Below, piece by piece: positions 10,801 to 21,770 of a DNA stretch of 64,000 nt. Source of the DNA: Onthophagus taurus (Eukaryota; Arthropoda; Insecta; Coleoptera; Scarabaeidae); assembly GCF_036711975.1 (NCBI RefSeq), contig NC_091968.1, positions 8,308,001 to 8,372,000 of the forward strand. Direction: 5' to 3'. Every line of letters starts with the position of its first letter. Position 1 is the first letter of the stretch. The position numbers were made by a program, and so were the translations under genes. Under the pieces are notes generated by a model. It saw nothing but the letters and a program-made list of their open reading frames with translations, made no database searches and was not told where the DNA came from.

Positions 10801-13800
10801 CGTGAATATATGACAAATTGTCACAATGTCAAAAAAATGTTTCCTTTTTTATAGTTATCCCTAAAGATTTTGAAGAATTTATTGTCTAAAGAACGAATTG
10901 AGATTTTCAAGTACGGTTTTGTTCGTTAAAAAGTACGTACTTTTTTCTATAAGGTTGGAATCTTTTAAGAAGATATCTTAAGAGTCCTATTATTGCGATT
11001 TTTTAAAAATAATGTAAAAATTTTCTCTACTACATACTTGAGGTTGAGTTCAAAAAGAATTATCTCAAGATCGAATTGAGATATTCAAGTACGTTTTGTT
11101 CTTGATAAAGTACGCACTTTCTTCTATAAAGTGGGAAGATTTCATGAAGATATATTAAGAATTCGATTTTTCACGATTTTTTTAAAATAATGTGAATAAT
11201 TTTTTTACTTCATTAAGTTGCTCAAATTCAGAATTTATTATCTCAAGAAGACAATAAACCTCCAGAATCCTAGCCAAACCCAACCCATCCATACCGGAAC
11301 TAACACTACTCAAATCACCTAAGCATACTCAACTCCTCGTACCGTAACGAAAATAGTTCCAACCCAAACCCTCTAATAGTAACGTAAACCATTCACACTC
11401 TAATGGAACCATATGGGAAATTAAAGGTTTTAGATTACCTGCAGTGATTTGATTCATGCAACTCAGTAGACGAAGTCTCTCTTCAGCCCACAGTCCAATC
11501 CTATGTTTGGCCAACGCAAATGATACACCAACTGCTGGCTCTGGCCCCACAAATGCTCTAGCCCGTGCTAGCTCATCTGCCGCTTCATTGCCAGCAACCT
11601 CAAAATGACCTGGGACCCAGATCAGAGAAACTCTGTTATTACAACTCAGTGTGTTTAATGTTCCTTTGCAGTCACTAACCAGTTTGTCTGAGAAAAATCG
11701 TACTATCATGTTCTTCACCTCCCTTTCAAGAAGGATTTTATCACCTATGTCAATAGCAAATACTTCCGCCTGGAATACGTATTTCCAGCATCTGTCCGAA
11801 TCAGAGAATTTTCGTTTTCGATCAAGGACTGCCGGTTAGGCAGTACAATCTAGTATCGAGCATTAATCACTGATAGTGATCCTGCCAAATCTAACGGTAT
11901 TGTTGGCACAATATCAGTGCTTATAATGTCTTTCGCAGCTCATTGGTAGGACATGTCAGAACAGGTTTGAGCATACTGCTTAAATCTGTAAATGGTTGTT
12001 CTAGCCACTTTCTCTATATGCAAATGCAAAGGAGATAGGCCAAGCAGAACATCCATTGCTAGAGTTAGCGTTGTGCTTATCGCACCAGTGATTGAAAGTT
12101 TACTGTTAACTGAAGTCTGTCGGTCTTTCCTATACTAGGCTGCTGCTCCATATGTGATCATAGGTGTAGTCACAGTCACATAGAGCGAGTACAGTCTTTC
12201 AATTCTCCCAATTTTTTCCACAAAGACTACTACAAATTCATAAGGATAGTGTTTGTGTAAAACTCCCTACAAATGTCCATTCAATGAGAGGGTTTTGTTT
12301 AGATATTTGATTTCCTTTGAGAAACGAATTTCTTCACCTTGGATAGTTGGTCGGATTAGTCCATCCAACTTTCGTCTCCTGGTGAAGGGCACAACGATTC
12401 TCTTTTGCGGGTTTGTCGAGAGATTCTGTCCCTTGCACAAAGCGCAAATGATATTTAGAAGAAAACATAGTACTAATCTTAATTAATAAAGCAAATATTA
12501 ATATTTAAACATTATTTAGATTTATTTAGCTATATCTAATAACCTGATATTATAAAATCTTAGCTTTCTTGTTTGGTTCTCTAATTATGATAGCACACAT
12601 TGGCCAGCTTGTGCGTTTGGACACCGCATGCGGGAGAGATTTTTTGTATTTTACTATACAGTTTAAGCTCTATCAACTGAATTTTTTACTTTTTTGCTCC
12701 ACATCTTGTCCAAAAAGTATCTAATTCAAAGGCAACCTATCCATACCCAAGTTAATCCCAACGAATTCACTTCCAATCCGAATCTATCCGATCCACATCC
12801 ACACAAAATCTAACCCATCTACGCCCAAGTCGACGTGTTTATATCGAAACCAAGTCTAATTCAAACCTAGTCCGCCAATACCCAAATCAAATATTTTATC
12901 TTATCCAGAACTTACCTAAGCTAATCCTAACGCATCTACATACAAAGTATTGCCCAAACTATTGAAACCTAACTGATTCAGAACTACAACTTTTTCACAT
13001 CAAAATCAGACTCTATCCAAAGTGCTCAAGTAAAACCTAGCTCATTCATAGCATATCTAAATTGGAACGAAAATAGTTCCAACCCAAACCTCTTAATACT
13101 AAATTAAACCATTCACACTCTAATGGAACCAGATGGGAAATTAAAGGTTTTAGATTACCTGCAATGATTTGATTCATGCAACTCTTGCACAATGAGTTTT
13201 ATGACACACCGACATTAAATATGTAAAGGTGAAAATTTACTTCAAAACTAGTTGGTTACTCATATCTTATGGTGAGATAATTGAAAAAAACTTCGGGGAT
13301 TCACAATTGGATATGTAGATAAAAAGACGTATGTTATAATTTTTGGATATCCACAATTCCAATTATTATAATGATTTTAAATAATTCGAAAGAGCGTTTC
13401 AGGGATTACAAACAGTTTATTTATGTATTATTATGTCTATTTGGGAGATTATGCAATCTAATCTACTTTATTTATATACACTATTATTTTAAGATATGTT
13501 GGCCGATTAAAATAATTATGTACATATTATAAATATTTTGACGAAATGAAATTATTGATTAGATTCTTTTATTTTGGTGTGCGTAGAATTTGGAAGAAAG
13601 AGAACGAAGAAATAACGCGTACAAGGAACACTTGAACAGGGAACAAAGGTACCTGAAACTTAAACTGGAGCAGCTTCAGCACTTCCAGTCGATCTCTTCG
13701 AAGAGGCGCTCCGTTTCGGAGTGTTCCTCATCGTCCTCTACCGTTTCAAGCAGTCATTCCATCGTTTCGCAATCATCGTCCATACCATCACCAGTCTCCG

Positions 13801-14392
13801 AATCAGGTAATGATTCACACTAATCAGCTTTGTTTTATTATTAACTTTCATATTAAATTGTTTTGGCATACACCAACAAGCTTTTTCACTTAACTGTTAT
13901 TTTTACTGGTATCTTTGGAAGTTTCAAAAAACGTCAAAATCAATTTTTGAAGTCCTTTCATACTTATCAAGTACTCTAGATGCTTTTTTAACTGATTAGA
14001 ACCATTTTGATTTACACCAATTAGCTTTTTCCATATACTAAAGTTTTTGAATTTTATGGAAAACCTTTTTGTAACTTTTTTCGTTATTGCCAAATAATCT
14101 AAAAATGTTTTAAACTATTTTGACACACACCAATAAGGTATAAAGAGTATTATTTTAGTGTTAATAGATTTTAAGAGATGACAGAAGTATAAAAAAAATT
14201 AAATTTGTTACAGATGAAGTGGATATTATGGGTTACGGAAGTAGCAGCGGAGCCCAAAGTAGCGACTCTGACGAAGGGGGCTCATTTAGCATCCGTTCAT
14301 CTTTGTCGTCATCGTCTGGCGGGCGTAGTTCCGCGTCGACCACGTTTTCCGCCACTTTATCGCTTCGATTATCCGAAATGGAAGCGCTTTAA
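7820..14392 (+). CDS. Mxd: MAX dimerisation protein (MXD/Mad family), 3' exons, partial
   Basis: Three exons join in frame: 7820-7934, 13587-13806 and 14214-14392. Together they give about 170 residues ending in a stop. The first exon encodes helix 1, loop and helix 2 of a bHLH domain, including VPLGPEASRHTTLGLLTKAK, which is very close to vertebrate MXD1/MXI1. The second gives the leucine zipper (LNREQRYLKLKLEQL) and a serine-rich stretch. The third has the MXD-like acidic/serine tail. All junctions are GT-AG, and the phases (0, then 1) match. MXD proteins pair with MAX on CACGTG E-boxes and recruit SIN3 to repress transcription. The SID and basic-region exons are upstream and not seen. The 5.65 kb intron is filled with palindromic repeats and LINE debris. 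The alternative, an MNT/MXI1 relative, is possible, but the MXD group is clear. Confidence 0.9.
8415..8575. mobile_element. Palindromic MITE, copy 1
   Basis: About 160 bp that is largely one inverted repeat. The left arm starts TACAGTGTGTTAATTAATTA and the right arm ends with its near-complement. Subterminal ATGCAGCCAATAT and ATATTGGTTGCAT blocks are also inverted. A second copy lies at 10264-10419. It encodes nothing. Confidence 0.8.
8640..8935. repeat. CTAG-rich hairpin repeat, locus A
   Basis: Arms made of CTAGAACTAACACTAGACC-like sequence flank a core TTTAGCCG-(loop)-CGGCTAAA. Three partial hairpins follow one another. The same arms and core appear at 9655-10085, 49595-50290, 51905-51980 and 53370-53550. 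There is no coding capacity. It may be a fold-back transposon family. Confidence 0.75.
9136..9500 (+). pseudogene. LINE ORF2 C-terminal fragment (RTE-like)
   Basis: Two overlapping frames (9136-9324, then 9284-9496) together give the pattern typical of insect non-LTR ORF2 tails: a block around WYGPLVRMKEDRIPKK, then GKRKRGRRRVQWEEEIEKM. A frameshift near 9290 and missing upstream reverse transcriptase show that it is a dead 5'-truncated copy. It lies in the MXD intron in the same orientation as the gene. The clade assignment is tentative. Confidence 0.65.
9655..10085. repeat. CTAG-rich hairpin repeat, locus B
   Basis: Several arms of the family (TTCTAGGTCTAGTGTTAGTT and complements) surround hairpin cores. 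One arm pair here has a variant core, GGGAAAGC...GCTTTCCC (about 9874-9930), in place of the usual TTTAGCCG core. Short ORFs across it come from the repeat and are not genes. Confidence 0.75.
10264..10419. mobile_element. Palindromic MITE, copy 2
   Basis: Same family as 8415-8575, sharing the CAGTGTNTTAATTAATTATC end, the inverted ATTGCAAGTATGCAGCCAAT block and the GATAATTAATTAACACA right end. The two copies bracket the CTAG repeats and the LINE fragment within the MXD intron. Confidence 0.8.
10860..11235. repeat. Tandem duplication, ~190-bp period
   Basis: The block from about 10872, containing GAATTGAGATTTTCAAGTAC and a TTTAAAAATAATGT segment, recurs from about 11062 in diverged form. It is AT-rich and non-coding. 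Confidence 0.65.
11240..12480 (-). pseudogene. LINE remnant: reverse transcriptase tail plus RNase H domain
   Basis: On the - strand the 3' part of an RNase H-bearing LINE is readable. From high to low coordinates there is an RT-tail segment (VPFTRRRKLDGLIRPTI, then ITYGAAA and HLHIEKVA motifs), broken by stops, then an open RNase H segment at 11718-11329 with SDCKGTLNTL and WVPGHFEVAGNEAADELARA. The latter carries the conserved His and Asp of RNase H. Multiple stops and deletions make it inactive. The 3' flank near 11250-11340 is a pyrimidine/A-rich degenerate short repeat. It probably belongs to the I/R1-like RNase H-bearing group. Confidence 0.75.
12700..13190 (-). mobile_element. Second 3' fragment of the same LINE family
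   Basis: 13060-13185 duplicates 11340-11470 closely (AACGAAAATAGTTCCAACCC and the following ~120 bp). It is preceded by 12720-13050, a degenerate tract of CCAACCCATCTACACCCAAG-like short repeats resembling 11250-11340. This suggests the LINE 3' UTR carries such repeats. No coding frame is left. Confidence 0.65.
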
Positions 14393-15690
14393 TCGACGGA
14401 GGCCCCCTTCGCCGTCGACGCCGCCGTCGTTTGCGCCCCCTTCTCTCCCTCAACCCCGTCGTACGTTCGTTCGTTCGTCATCATCATCAACGTCGCCGTT
14501 TATTTTGTACATAATAAATATAAATAAAATATAGATAGAAATAGAGAGTCGCCGGAACGACAAAGAAGGAGAATAAGAAACGCGAATGAGTGTGATAATT
14601 AAATGTTAAAGAAAAATGGGACGTTGCTTATTTAAAATGGGGCCCTACTTTTTTGATTAAATCGTGTTGTTAAAATAAGAAAAAATGGGAGAATGAGGAG
14701 GATACAATCGGAGAAAATGGGGTAAATGTAAAGAAGGGGGCCCCAATCTGTCTGATTCAAGTACAAATCAAGTTACTAAGAGGAGGGACGGATTTAACAA
14801 AAAAAAAAAATTTGCGGGAGAAAATTTGTTTTTTTAACATCGGTTTGATGTTAAATTGAATTAAATCTCTATTTTATGAGGTTAAGATTAAGTTTTTTTT
14901 AAAGATCTTCTCTTCAAGTGAAAAAAAATTAATAAATAAAATAAAAATAATATAAATAAAAGAGTATTTGTTATTATTATTATCTTTTTTTAGAGAGAGA
15001 CTGTTGCCAGATATTTTTTTATAATTATTATTATCTATTATCTAATTATTACCGTGTATTATTATTTACTTAGAAATCGTTTTAAAAAAAATCTATATAT
15101 TTAATATATTCTGTTATGTACATATCTCGATCTGGCGATTTTGTTAATTAAATTTAAAAAATCGAAGAAGAAAACGTTGATAATCAAAATAAAAAGGAAA
15201 ATTAAGAAAATAAATTCCTTTTTAAGTTAAAAAGTTTTAGAGCCCCGCAAAAATAATAAAATCCAAAAAAAAAAGTTTAAAAAACCATAAATGGGTATTT
15301 ACCCCACCAAAAAACTGTTAAAGTAACCAATAAAACGCTGTGTAGTCCGCTTCTCTTTCTCTGATTTTACTTTAAATCCCAATAAGAAACAAAGTAAGGG
15401 GGTTCTAAAAGCAAATTCCTTCTTGACTAAAACCTGAACATGAAAACCAAGCCAGTTTTAGCTACTAAGTCAAAGAAATAGTCATTTTTATTGAAGGAAA
15501 GAAATTGTTTAGAGCTCCTTTTATTAAAAATCACCGCTCGTAGAAACGCGGAGCACTAAAAATCAATAATTTTCAATAAATAAAAATAAGGAACCACTTT
15601 ATTTCCGATTCGTCAAGTCTTGTAAATAATTTTTAAATATGTTCTCTACATATTTTTTCAAAAATATTATAAATAAAGTTTATGTCTAAA
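14393..15690 (+). other. MXD 3' UTR / downstream region
   Basis: The first 130 bp after the stop are unusually GC-rich (CCGCCGTCG tracts, TTCGTTCGTTCG). A Pumilio-type element TGTACATA sits at 14506-14513, directly before clustered AATAAA signals (about 14515-14528). Further AT-rich sequence with another AATAAA near 15672 could be an extended UTR. No ORF is supported. Confidence 0.5.
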
Positions 15691-16778
15691 ATATGTTTTT
15701 TATTTAACAAATTTCCATAAATTTCATTATTTCTGGACTTAATGCGATGGTATCTGTTTAAACTTGACAAGTTTAGACATTTGCCCGTCCTCAAAGTATT
15801 TTTTATATAAATTGTTACAAATTTTGATTTTAATTTTTCTACGTGGATATTCGTAAACTCAAATCTCTATATTTTGATATTACTGCATTAATTTGGATAT
15901 TATGTTTTGTTCTTTTCTTTATACATACAGAATGGTCCATTTAACATGAGACTAGCGATTATCTCGAAAAAAATTGTATGTAATATGAACCAAATGAAAG
16001 TTATTCTGTGCGAAGGGGGAAACGATATGACGATATATAAGCTTTTATTATTTCTTAATCGAATTTGTATTCATCAAAATTAACCGAAAATTAAAAATCA
16101 CAATGCAATTGGATCGACTTTGTCATCCACGAATATTAGGTAGTTATTTCATTTAACTCGCAATTCCTCTTAAACCACGCAACTGAATAAGTTTTTAAAA
16201 TTGCAAATGTAGGATGCCCGTCAATATAGAAGGCTAGTAAAATAAAGAATATTCTAAAAAAAACAATGTTTGTTGTTAGATAGAAAAACGTGTTGTATAA
16301 TTATTCTGCGAAAATTAAGAATTCAATATATTTTGTTAAACTTATTGTTGTGTGTTGACGTACATTAAAGATTTTTACAGATAGGTTTTTTTTTACATTA
16401 TAGATTTTTTCAGCGTTTTCTAAATTCCTCTTCAAAGAAGCATTCAAACCATCCGAATTCGACTATTACTAGGAATTGAAATGAGAAATAAAGAGGATCC
16501 AAAGTTGAGACAAATGATAGAGTCGTTTCCAAGAGGATAGAGAGGAGTTGAGGAAGGAAGCCCGAAGCCAAATCCTGAAAATACCAGTGACATGGTTATC
16601 AACTGGACTGCGTGTTCGCCGAATAAAGTGATGCCCCAGTAGGGTATGCAACCAACATTTGCCATTGTAGGCAAACGCCGGACCGCCTCATAAGAAAGCG
16701 CTCTTACTAAAATAGCATAATAAGACAAGTATGAGCAAGTTGCTTCATGTGAATATCTAAAATGACATTATTAAAATA
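15691..16778. other. AT-rich intergenic stretch
   Basis: No gene was recognised. The ORF on the - strand at 16728-16444 has no recognisable motif. The segment 16325-16380 is a paralogous copy of the flanks of the pogo element at 19307 and keeps its unoccupied TA site (16361-16362). Confidence 0.5.
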
Positions 16779-17228
16779 AACTGACCGGCAAAAAAACCGG
16801 CCACTAAAATTTTGCCACAATTTCAAGCTGGGTTTCTCGCGAACCACTCATTCGATTTTGATGATTCCTTTTTTGATCGAAAGGTTGATTCTTCTGTAAT
16901 AATCCTGCGATAGAAATTTTTATTCGGATATTAATTTGAGCATATACGGGGGGTGCAAGAATGAGAAAAGCATTTTTTCTCGAAATTTGTAATACCCTGT
17001 GGGGTGCAGATGCTACAGCAGAGGGTGTTAACTGCAATCAAACGGTAACCCAATCTTTTCTGAACATTTTGTTTTTTTATTCACTCTATTGTCTCTGTTA
17101 CTAACGAAGATGCAGTGTTTTAAAACGAACGCCTGTGAAAACAAGACAAACAAGCATGCAAAATCTAAGGTGGAGCGCTAGGTAGCGTATGTCAGTTGTT
17201 TCGAATAGTAAATTGACAGTTGTCAAAG

Positions 17229-18220
17229 ATGCCGTTGTCAATAACTGATGTTGCGCGTATTATTAGTTTAATTGAAGATGGCAAAAGTCAGCGGTACGTT
17301 GCCCATACGATGCCTGGAACCGATATGTGGAAACAGGAAATTTTACTAGGCGGCAAGTTTCCGGTAGAAGACGAGTGACAACAGCAGTTGATGATCGATT
17401 TATTGTGCTAAACACTCTGAGGAATCCTAGAACGACTGCTGTAGAAACTCGGCATCGTCTTCAAATGGTGCGTGGGGTTGACGTAAGTGAAAGAACCATT
17501 CGTCGAAGACTTGCTGAAAGTGATCTAACTGCAAGAAGACCTGCCAAAAAACAGCTGCTGCTCCAGAGACATCGGCGAGCACGTCTTCAATTTGGGCGCC
17601 TGCATATGAATTGGGAAATAGAACAATGGGGTAAGGTGCTCTTCAATGACGAGTCCCGATTTTGTCTCCGGTCACCTGATGGTCGAGAACGAGTGTGGAG
17701 ACGTCGTAATGAAAGGTTTGTGACCTGCACAATTTCGGAAAGAATACCTTTCCATGGAGGTTCGGTCATGGTATGGGCGGGTATTTTGACGGAAGCGCAT
17801 ACAGCGCTCATCTTTGTTGAAAATGACACGCTAAATGCCCACCGTTGTATCCAAGATATTCTGCAAGAAGCTGTCATGCCCTATTCCCATTTTATTGGTG
17901 ACGGATTCATGCTAATGCATGACAATGCGCGACTGCACGTAGCACGTGTGGTTAGCGAATATCTTGATGAGGTGGGTATTGAACGGATGGAGTGGCCAGC
18001 GTGCAGCCCGGACCTTAACCCTATCGAACATCTTTGGGACCAACTTCAGAGACGCATTCGTCGTCGTCCTGTCCTACCGGACAACCTTCAGGAGTTACGA
18101 ATTACTCTTGAAGAAGAGTTTACCACAATTCCTCAGGAATCAATTACGAACCTAATCAGTTCGATGCCGCGTCGACTACATGACGTTATTTTGGCTCGTG
18201 GGGGGCACACACGCTATTAA
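17229..18220 (+). pseudogene. Tc1-type DD34E transposase, one N-terminal frameshift
   Basis: From the ATG at 17229 a homeodomain-like N-terminus (SITDVARIISLIEDGKS) is readable. The frame then shifts near 17310, and the main frame continues from RYVETGNFTRR to the stop at 18220. Catalytic motifs are FNDESRF, MHDNARLH and SPDLNPIEH, the DDE triad of Tc1 transposases. Apart from that single shift the 297-codon remainder is open, so decay is recent or the shift could be a sequence error. An inverted degenerate relative follows at 18900-18430. Confidence 0.85.
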
Positions 18221-18429
18221 TTTTCGTATTATTATTAATTATTACATTAAATTAAATTTGTGTTCTTGTTTATTTGTCTTTGTTTTTACCGCATATTAGA
18301 ACTAAGAACAGATGTTTACAATAATGAAGGACGTACGCAATTCTGTAATTCTAAGAAAATGTAAGTGCTTCTGCAAAACTGTTTCGGGTGTCCAGTTTTA
18401 GTTTTCAAGGTCAGTGATTTAAGGCGCCA

Positions 18430-18900
18430 CTTTTAACAATGATTAAAAATCTGTATAGGCTTGTTTGGAAATTCCCGGGTACACCATCACAGAACCACCA
18501 TCGAAACTTTCGCGTTTCATAATTGTGTAGTCCACAAATCTTTCATTTCAACGTCTTCATATTCACTCCTGACTATCGGGTGATAGTAGACAAAACCACT
18601 ACTCATCCGTAAAAAGGACCTCCATTGCACTACTCATTCCTCCATTGCTCGAACTCCCAATTCACATGTAAGCGCGCAGATTGAAGACGCGCACGTCGAT
18701 ATCTAAGAAGCAGCCTCGGCCCTTTGGCAGCCTTCTTGCAGCCAGACCAGTTCTAGCAAATTTTCAGCGAATGGTTCTCTCACTGACATCAACAACACGC
18801 ACCATTTGAAGACGATGCCGAGCCTCTACAGCTGTCGTTCTACGATTGCTTAGAACAATAAAACGGTCATCAGCTACTATTGTCACTCATCTTGTTTTCA
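18430..18900 (-). pseudogene. Inverted degenerate Tc1 transposase N-terminal half
   Basis: The - strand encodes a diverged version of the 17229 protein (RTTAVEARHRLQMV, VSERTIR, FDGGSVMV) with in-frame stops. It is truncated before the second catalytic Asp. It shares the 5' terminal region of the + copy at 18895-19228. Confidence 0.8.
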
Positions 18901-19878
18901 CAGGCGATCGCTTTAATATACTGCACCTTTGTTAGTAACAGAGATAATAGAGTGAATAAAAAAAGAAAATGCTCAGAAAAGATTGGGCTACTGTTTGATT
19001 CCAGGTAATACCCTCTGCTGTAGCAGCTGCACCCCACAGGGTGTTACAAATTTCGAAAATAAAAGTCTTTCTCATTTTTCTCACCCCGTATATGCTCAAA
19101 TTAAAATCTGAACGAAAATTTCTCAATCATCAAAAAAAGAATCATCAAAATCGAATGCGTGGTTCGCGAGAAAGCCAGCTTTGAAGTTGTGGCAAATTTA
19201 TAGTGGCCGGTTTTTTTGTCGGTCAGTTTATATTAAAACTTTATTATTAAAATATGATTTTTTTTTAAATGATTATATTTTGTTAAACTTATTGTATGTT
19301 GACGTAGGGTAGGGGCACCGTTTATAGCCACTGTACCATTTATGGCCATTTCAGAGGAAGTCGTTACGCATTATAGGGCTTTGTCAGACAATAATTCATC
19401 ACAGACGGTGTTAGATGACGTTTCTAATATTGAAACAATTTGAAAATGGTTTCCATGTTTTAGCTGATGTGCTGTGCTCGAAAATCTTAGCAAAAACGGT
19501 AAGAGCAATGCACATTTAATCTTTTATTATCTTTAGCGTCGTTTCATATTTAAGCTATCTTATGAACACAAATACGTTAGTGTCAAAGTATTTAATAATA
19601 TTATAACTATAAATTGAGGTTAAGCGTATTTTTGTTAACGTGGCCATAAGTAGAGCAAATTTTGTGAAGTTTGCCAGTTATGGCCATGATGTGGCCATAA
19701 GTGAATTAGCGTAACCCAGTTATGGCCATTCTGTTAAATTTGATGCTTTAATGGATTTTGAAAACTCCATTTTCCAACAATAAGCCCGGCAAAAAGTGGT
19801 TTACTTCTTTCCAAAATAGACACCCAGAAGCATGTTGAATATGTCAACAAGGCAAGGGGCACTGTTACTGAGGAAGAA

Positions 19879-20750
19879 ATGCGGAACTGGTTTAAGGACG
19901 TTGAAATTCTACTCACAGAAGAAGAAATTATAGCAATAAGGGATCCAGAGCGCGTCTTTAATATGGATGAGACTTGCTGCTGTTTGGCTCCAAAAGGAGC
20001 CAAACCCGGACTCATTATCAGGCCAAGAGGACAAAACGTTTACAATGAATCAACAAATTCGGATAAAGAGAATGTGACAACTTTATTTGCGGTCAATGCA
20101 TGCGAACAGTTTGCTCCACCCCGACCCTCCCATTCAGGTACCTGCACTCCCTCAAGAAACATTACCAACGATACTAAATAATCCAGTTTCAGAAATAGCG
20201 GTGATGCAAGAATTCGAAGCTTCTAATGGAATAGTCACTGAGGTGCAAACACCCCAAATTTCAAACTCCCAAGAGTGCTTGCCTCGTCAACTCCAAGGCT
20301 TATCCTCGGAAAAAGAGAATAAAGCTGTTGCTCAACAATTACAGGATTTGTACTTCAACAGCAAAGCTGAAAGTGTTGATCCATTAACATCAGCAACGTC
20401 GAATATACTTGCCACGCCTAAACGATCTCTGGCCTCAGTGATGTCATTCCTTGACCACACCATAAACCGACAGTACGAAAAAGGAAAAAAGAATATACTC
20501 CAAGCGTTGTTACGTCTGACAAATGGGTGGAATATTTTGAACTCAAAGAGAAAGAGAAGAAAATTCAAGAAGAGCTGAAAATGGAGAGAAAGAAGAAAAG
20601 GATAATGCAGAAAAATAAAGTAGAAAAAGGGCAGAAGGCAAAAAAGACGAAGAAGACAAAGGAAAACTGTTTAGAAGAAGAGGAGGAAGAAGAGTGGAAT
20701 GAAAGCGGGAGCAGCTTAGATGATATAGACGATATTGAGACAGAAAATTA
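19879..20750 (+). pseudogene. pogo/Tigger transposase remnant
   Basis: The frame from 19879 encodes the start of a DDE_1 domain: an N-terminal helix, then VFNMDETCCCLAPKGAKP with the first catalytic Asp, and NVTTLFAVNA. At about 20095 it jumps directly into a proline/serine-rich C-terminal region in another frame (20087-20578). The segments with the second and third catalytic acids are therefore deleted. A lysine/glutamate-rich tail follows in a third frame to about 20750. It is non-functional as a transposase. Confidence 0.8.
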
Positions 20751-20779
20751 AGAAACAATTGATATGTATGGAGTTACAG

Positions 20780-21020
20780 CACGCGGGAGTGTGTTGCAAA
20801 AATTTTATGCGTGTTGGATGACGATGAGTTTGAAGTAGAATGTCTAAAAAGCTTAGATCAGACTAATTATAAGACACATTTCAAAGTGTTAGACAATGGC
20901 AAATGTGCCATTACAAACGAAGAAATCCTTGGAACGCTTCCAGAACCCGAACTGAAAAATGTTGGTCAAAAGATGACGATTGTTTTCCGCAGTGCTGTAG
21001 ACGTATTTGAAAAACAATAA
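20780..21020 (+). pseudogene. C-terminal domain of the pogo-element protein
   Basis: A short frame with DDDEFEVECLKSLDQTNY and a hydrophobic end resembles the C-terminal accessory domain found after the acidic/lysine tail in some insect transposase-derived proteins. It probably formed the last part of the same ORF before frameshifts. Its function is unknown. Confidence 0.5.
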
Positions 21021-21770
21021 ATGTATACATTTCCTTAACTTTTGTTGTATCTATGTGCTTAATAAAGTCTAAAAATTATACTTTATTGCGGTTGATTTCT
21101 ACGCAAACAAATTATGGTGGCCATAAGTGGAAACTTTTATGGCCATAACAGCGGTTTTGGTGGCCATAAATGGAGAAATTGATTTACTTTTGAAAATTAT
21201 TTTTTATTTTAAAATACTTGATACGCAAATAAAATGGAAGGTCTATATGCAACAAGAGCTAAGAAACAGTATTTTGATTTTTTTCTCGCATGTATTCCAA
21301 TTTTTAACTAAGATACCGAATTGAAGGGTACTAAAAGTGAAGGGTAAAGTTGAAGGGTACTAAATGTGGCCATAACTGGTTTCTCTACCTTACATTAAAG
21401 ATTGTTACAAAAAAAACAACCCGTGATTCGCTTATTATCCCACATAAATATTACGTAGAAATGTTCACTGGTTACAACAAACTTTACATCTTCAAAGACT
21501 GATAATTTGTAAATGTAAATGTACCGTACGTAGCTATGAGGTCTACAGATGACGTCACACAGGAAAAAATCGTGTCGTGTAAAAATTTTAGAGTAGTTGG
21601 TAAAAAGAATTAGAGTAAAAATTGTAATATCACATGGTAAAAATAACTCTAATATACACTATATTTAATATTAATATAGAGTTCATATATTATTCACTTA
21701 ATAGAGTAGTTTTTACAGTTCTCTAAAGGAGAGTTCTTTTTTACTTATGTTAGTGAAGTTATGTAATATA

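Larger units (their letters stand above)
16779..19228. mobile_element. Composite Tc1-like element: two copies tail to tail
   Basis: Both ends start AACTGACCGG-like and are flanked by TA (16777-16778 and 19229-19230). About 340 bp at each end are inverted copies of one another. These are the 5' regions of two related Tc1 elements: a nearly complete + copy (16779 to about 18416, whose own 3' end reads AAGGTCAGT) and a truncated - copy (about 18425-19228). The outer TA pair suggests the whole unit may have moved or formed as one. Confidence 0.75.
19307..21390 (+). mobile_element. pogo/Tigger-like element, internally deleted
   Basis: The element starts GGGTAGGGGCACCG and ends with the inverse of AGGTAGAGAAACCAG, between TA dinucleotides (19305-19306 and 21391-21392). 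The paralogous sequence at 16325-16380 reads straight through GACGTACATTAAAG, giving an empty-site comparison that fixes both ends. TATGGCCAT-type short repeats are frequent near both termini. Length is 2084 bp. Confidence 0.85.

Noticed and set aside
14205..14534. 109-codon ORF with arginine/proline-rich C-terminus
   Set aside because: It overlaps the last MXD exon in another frame. The MXD frame fits the family, splice phase and acidic/serine tail.
16444..16728. 94-codon - strand ORF
   Set aside because: No recognisable motif, no splice context, overlapping a second ORF in another frame. Left unassigned.
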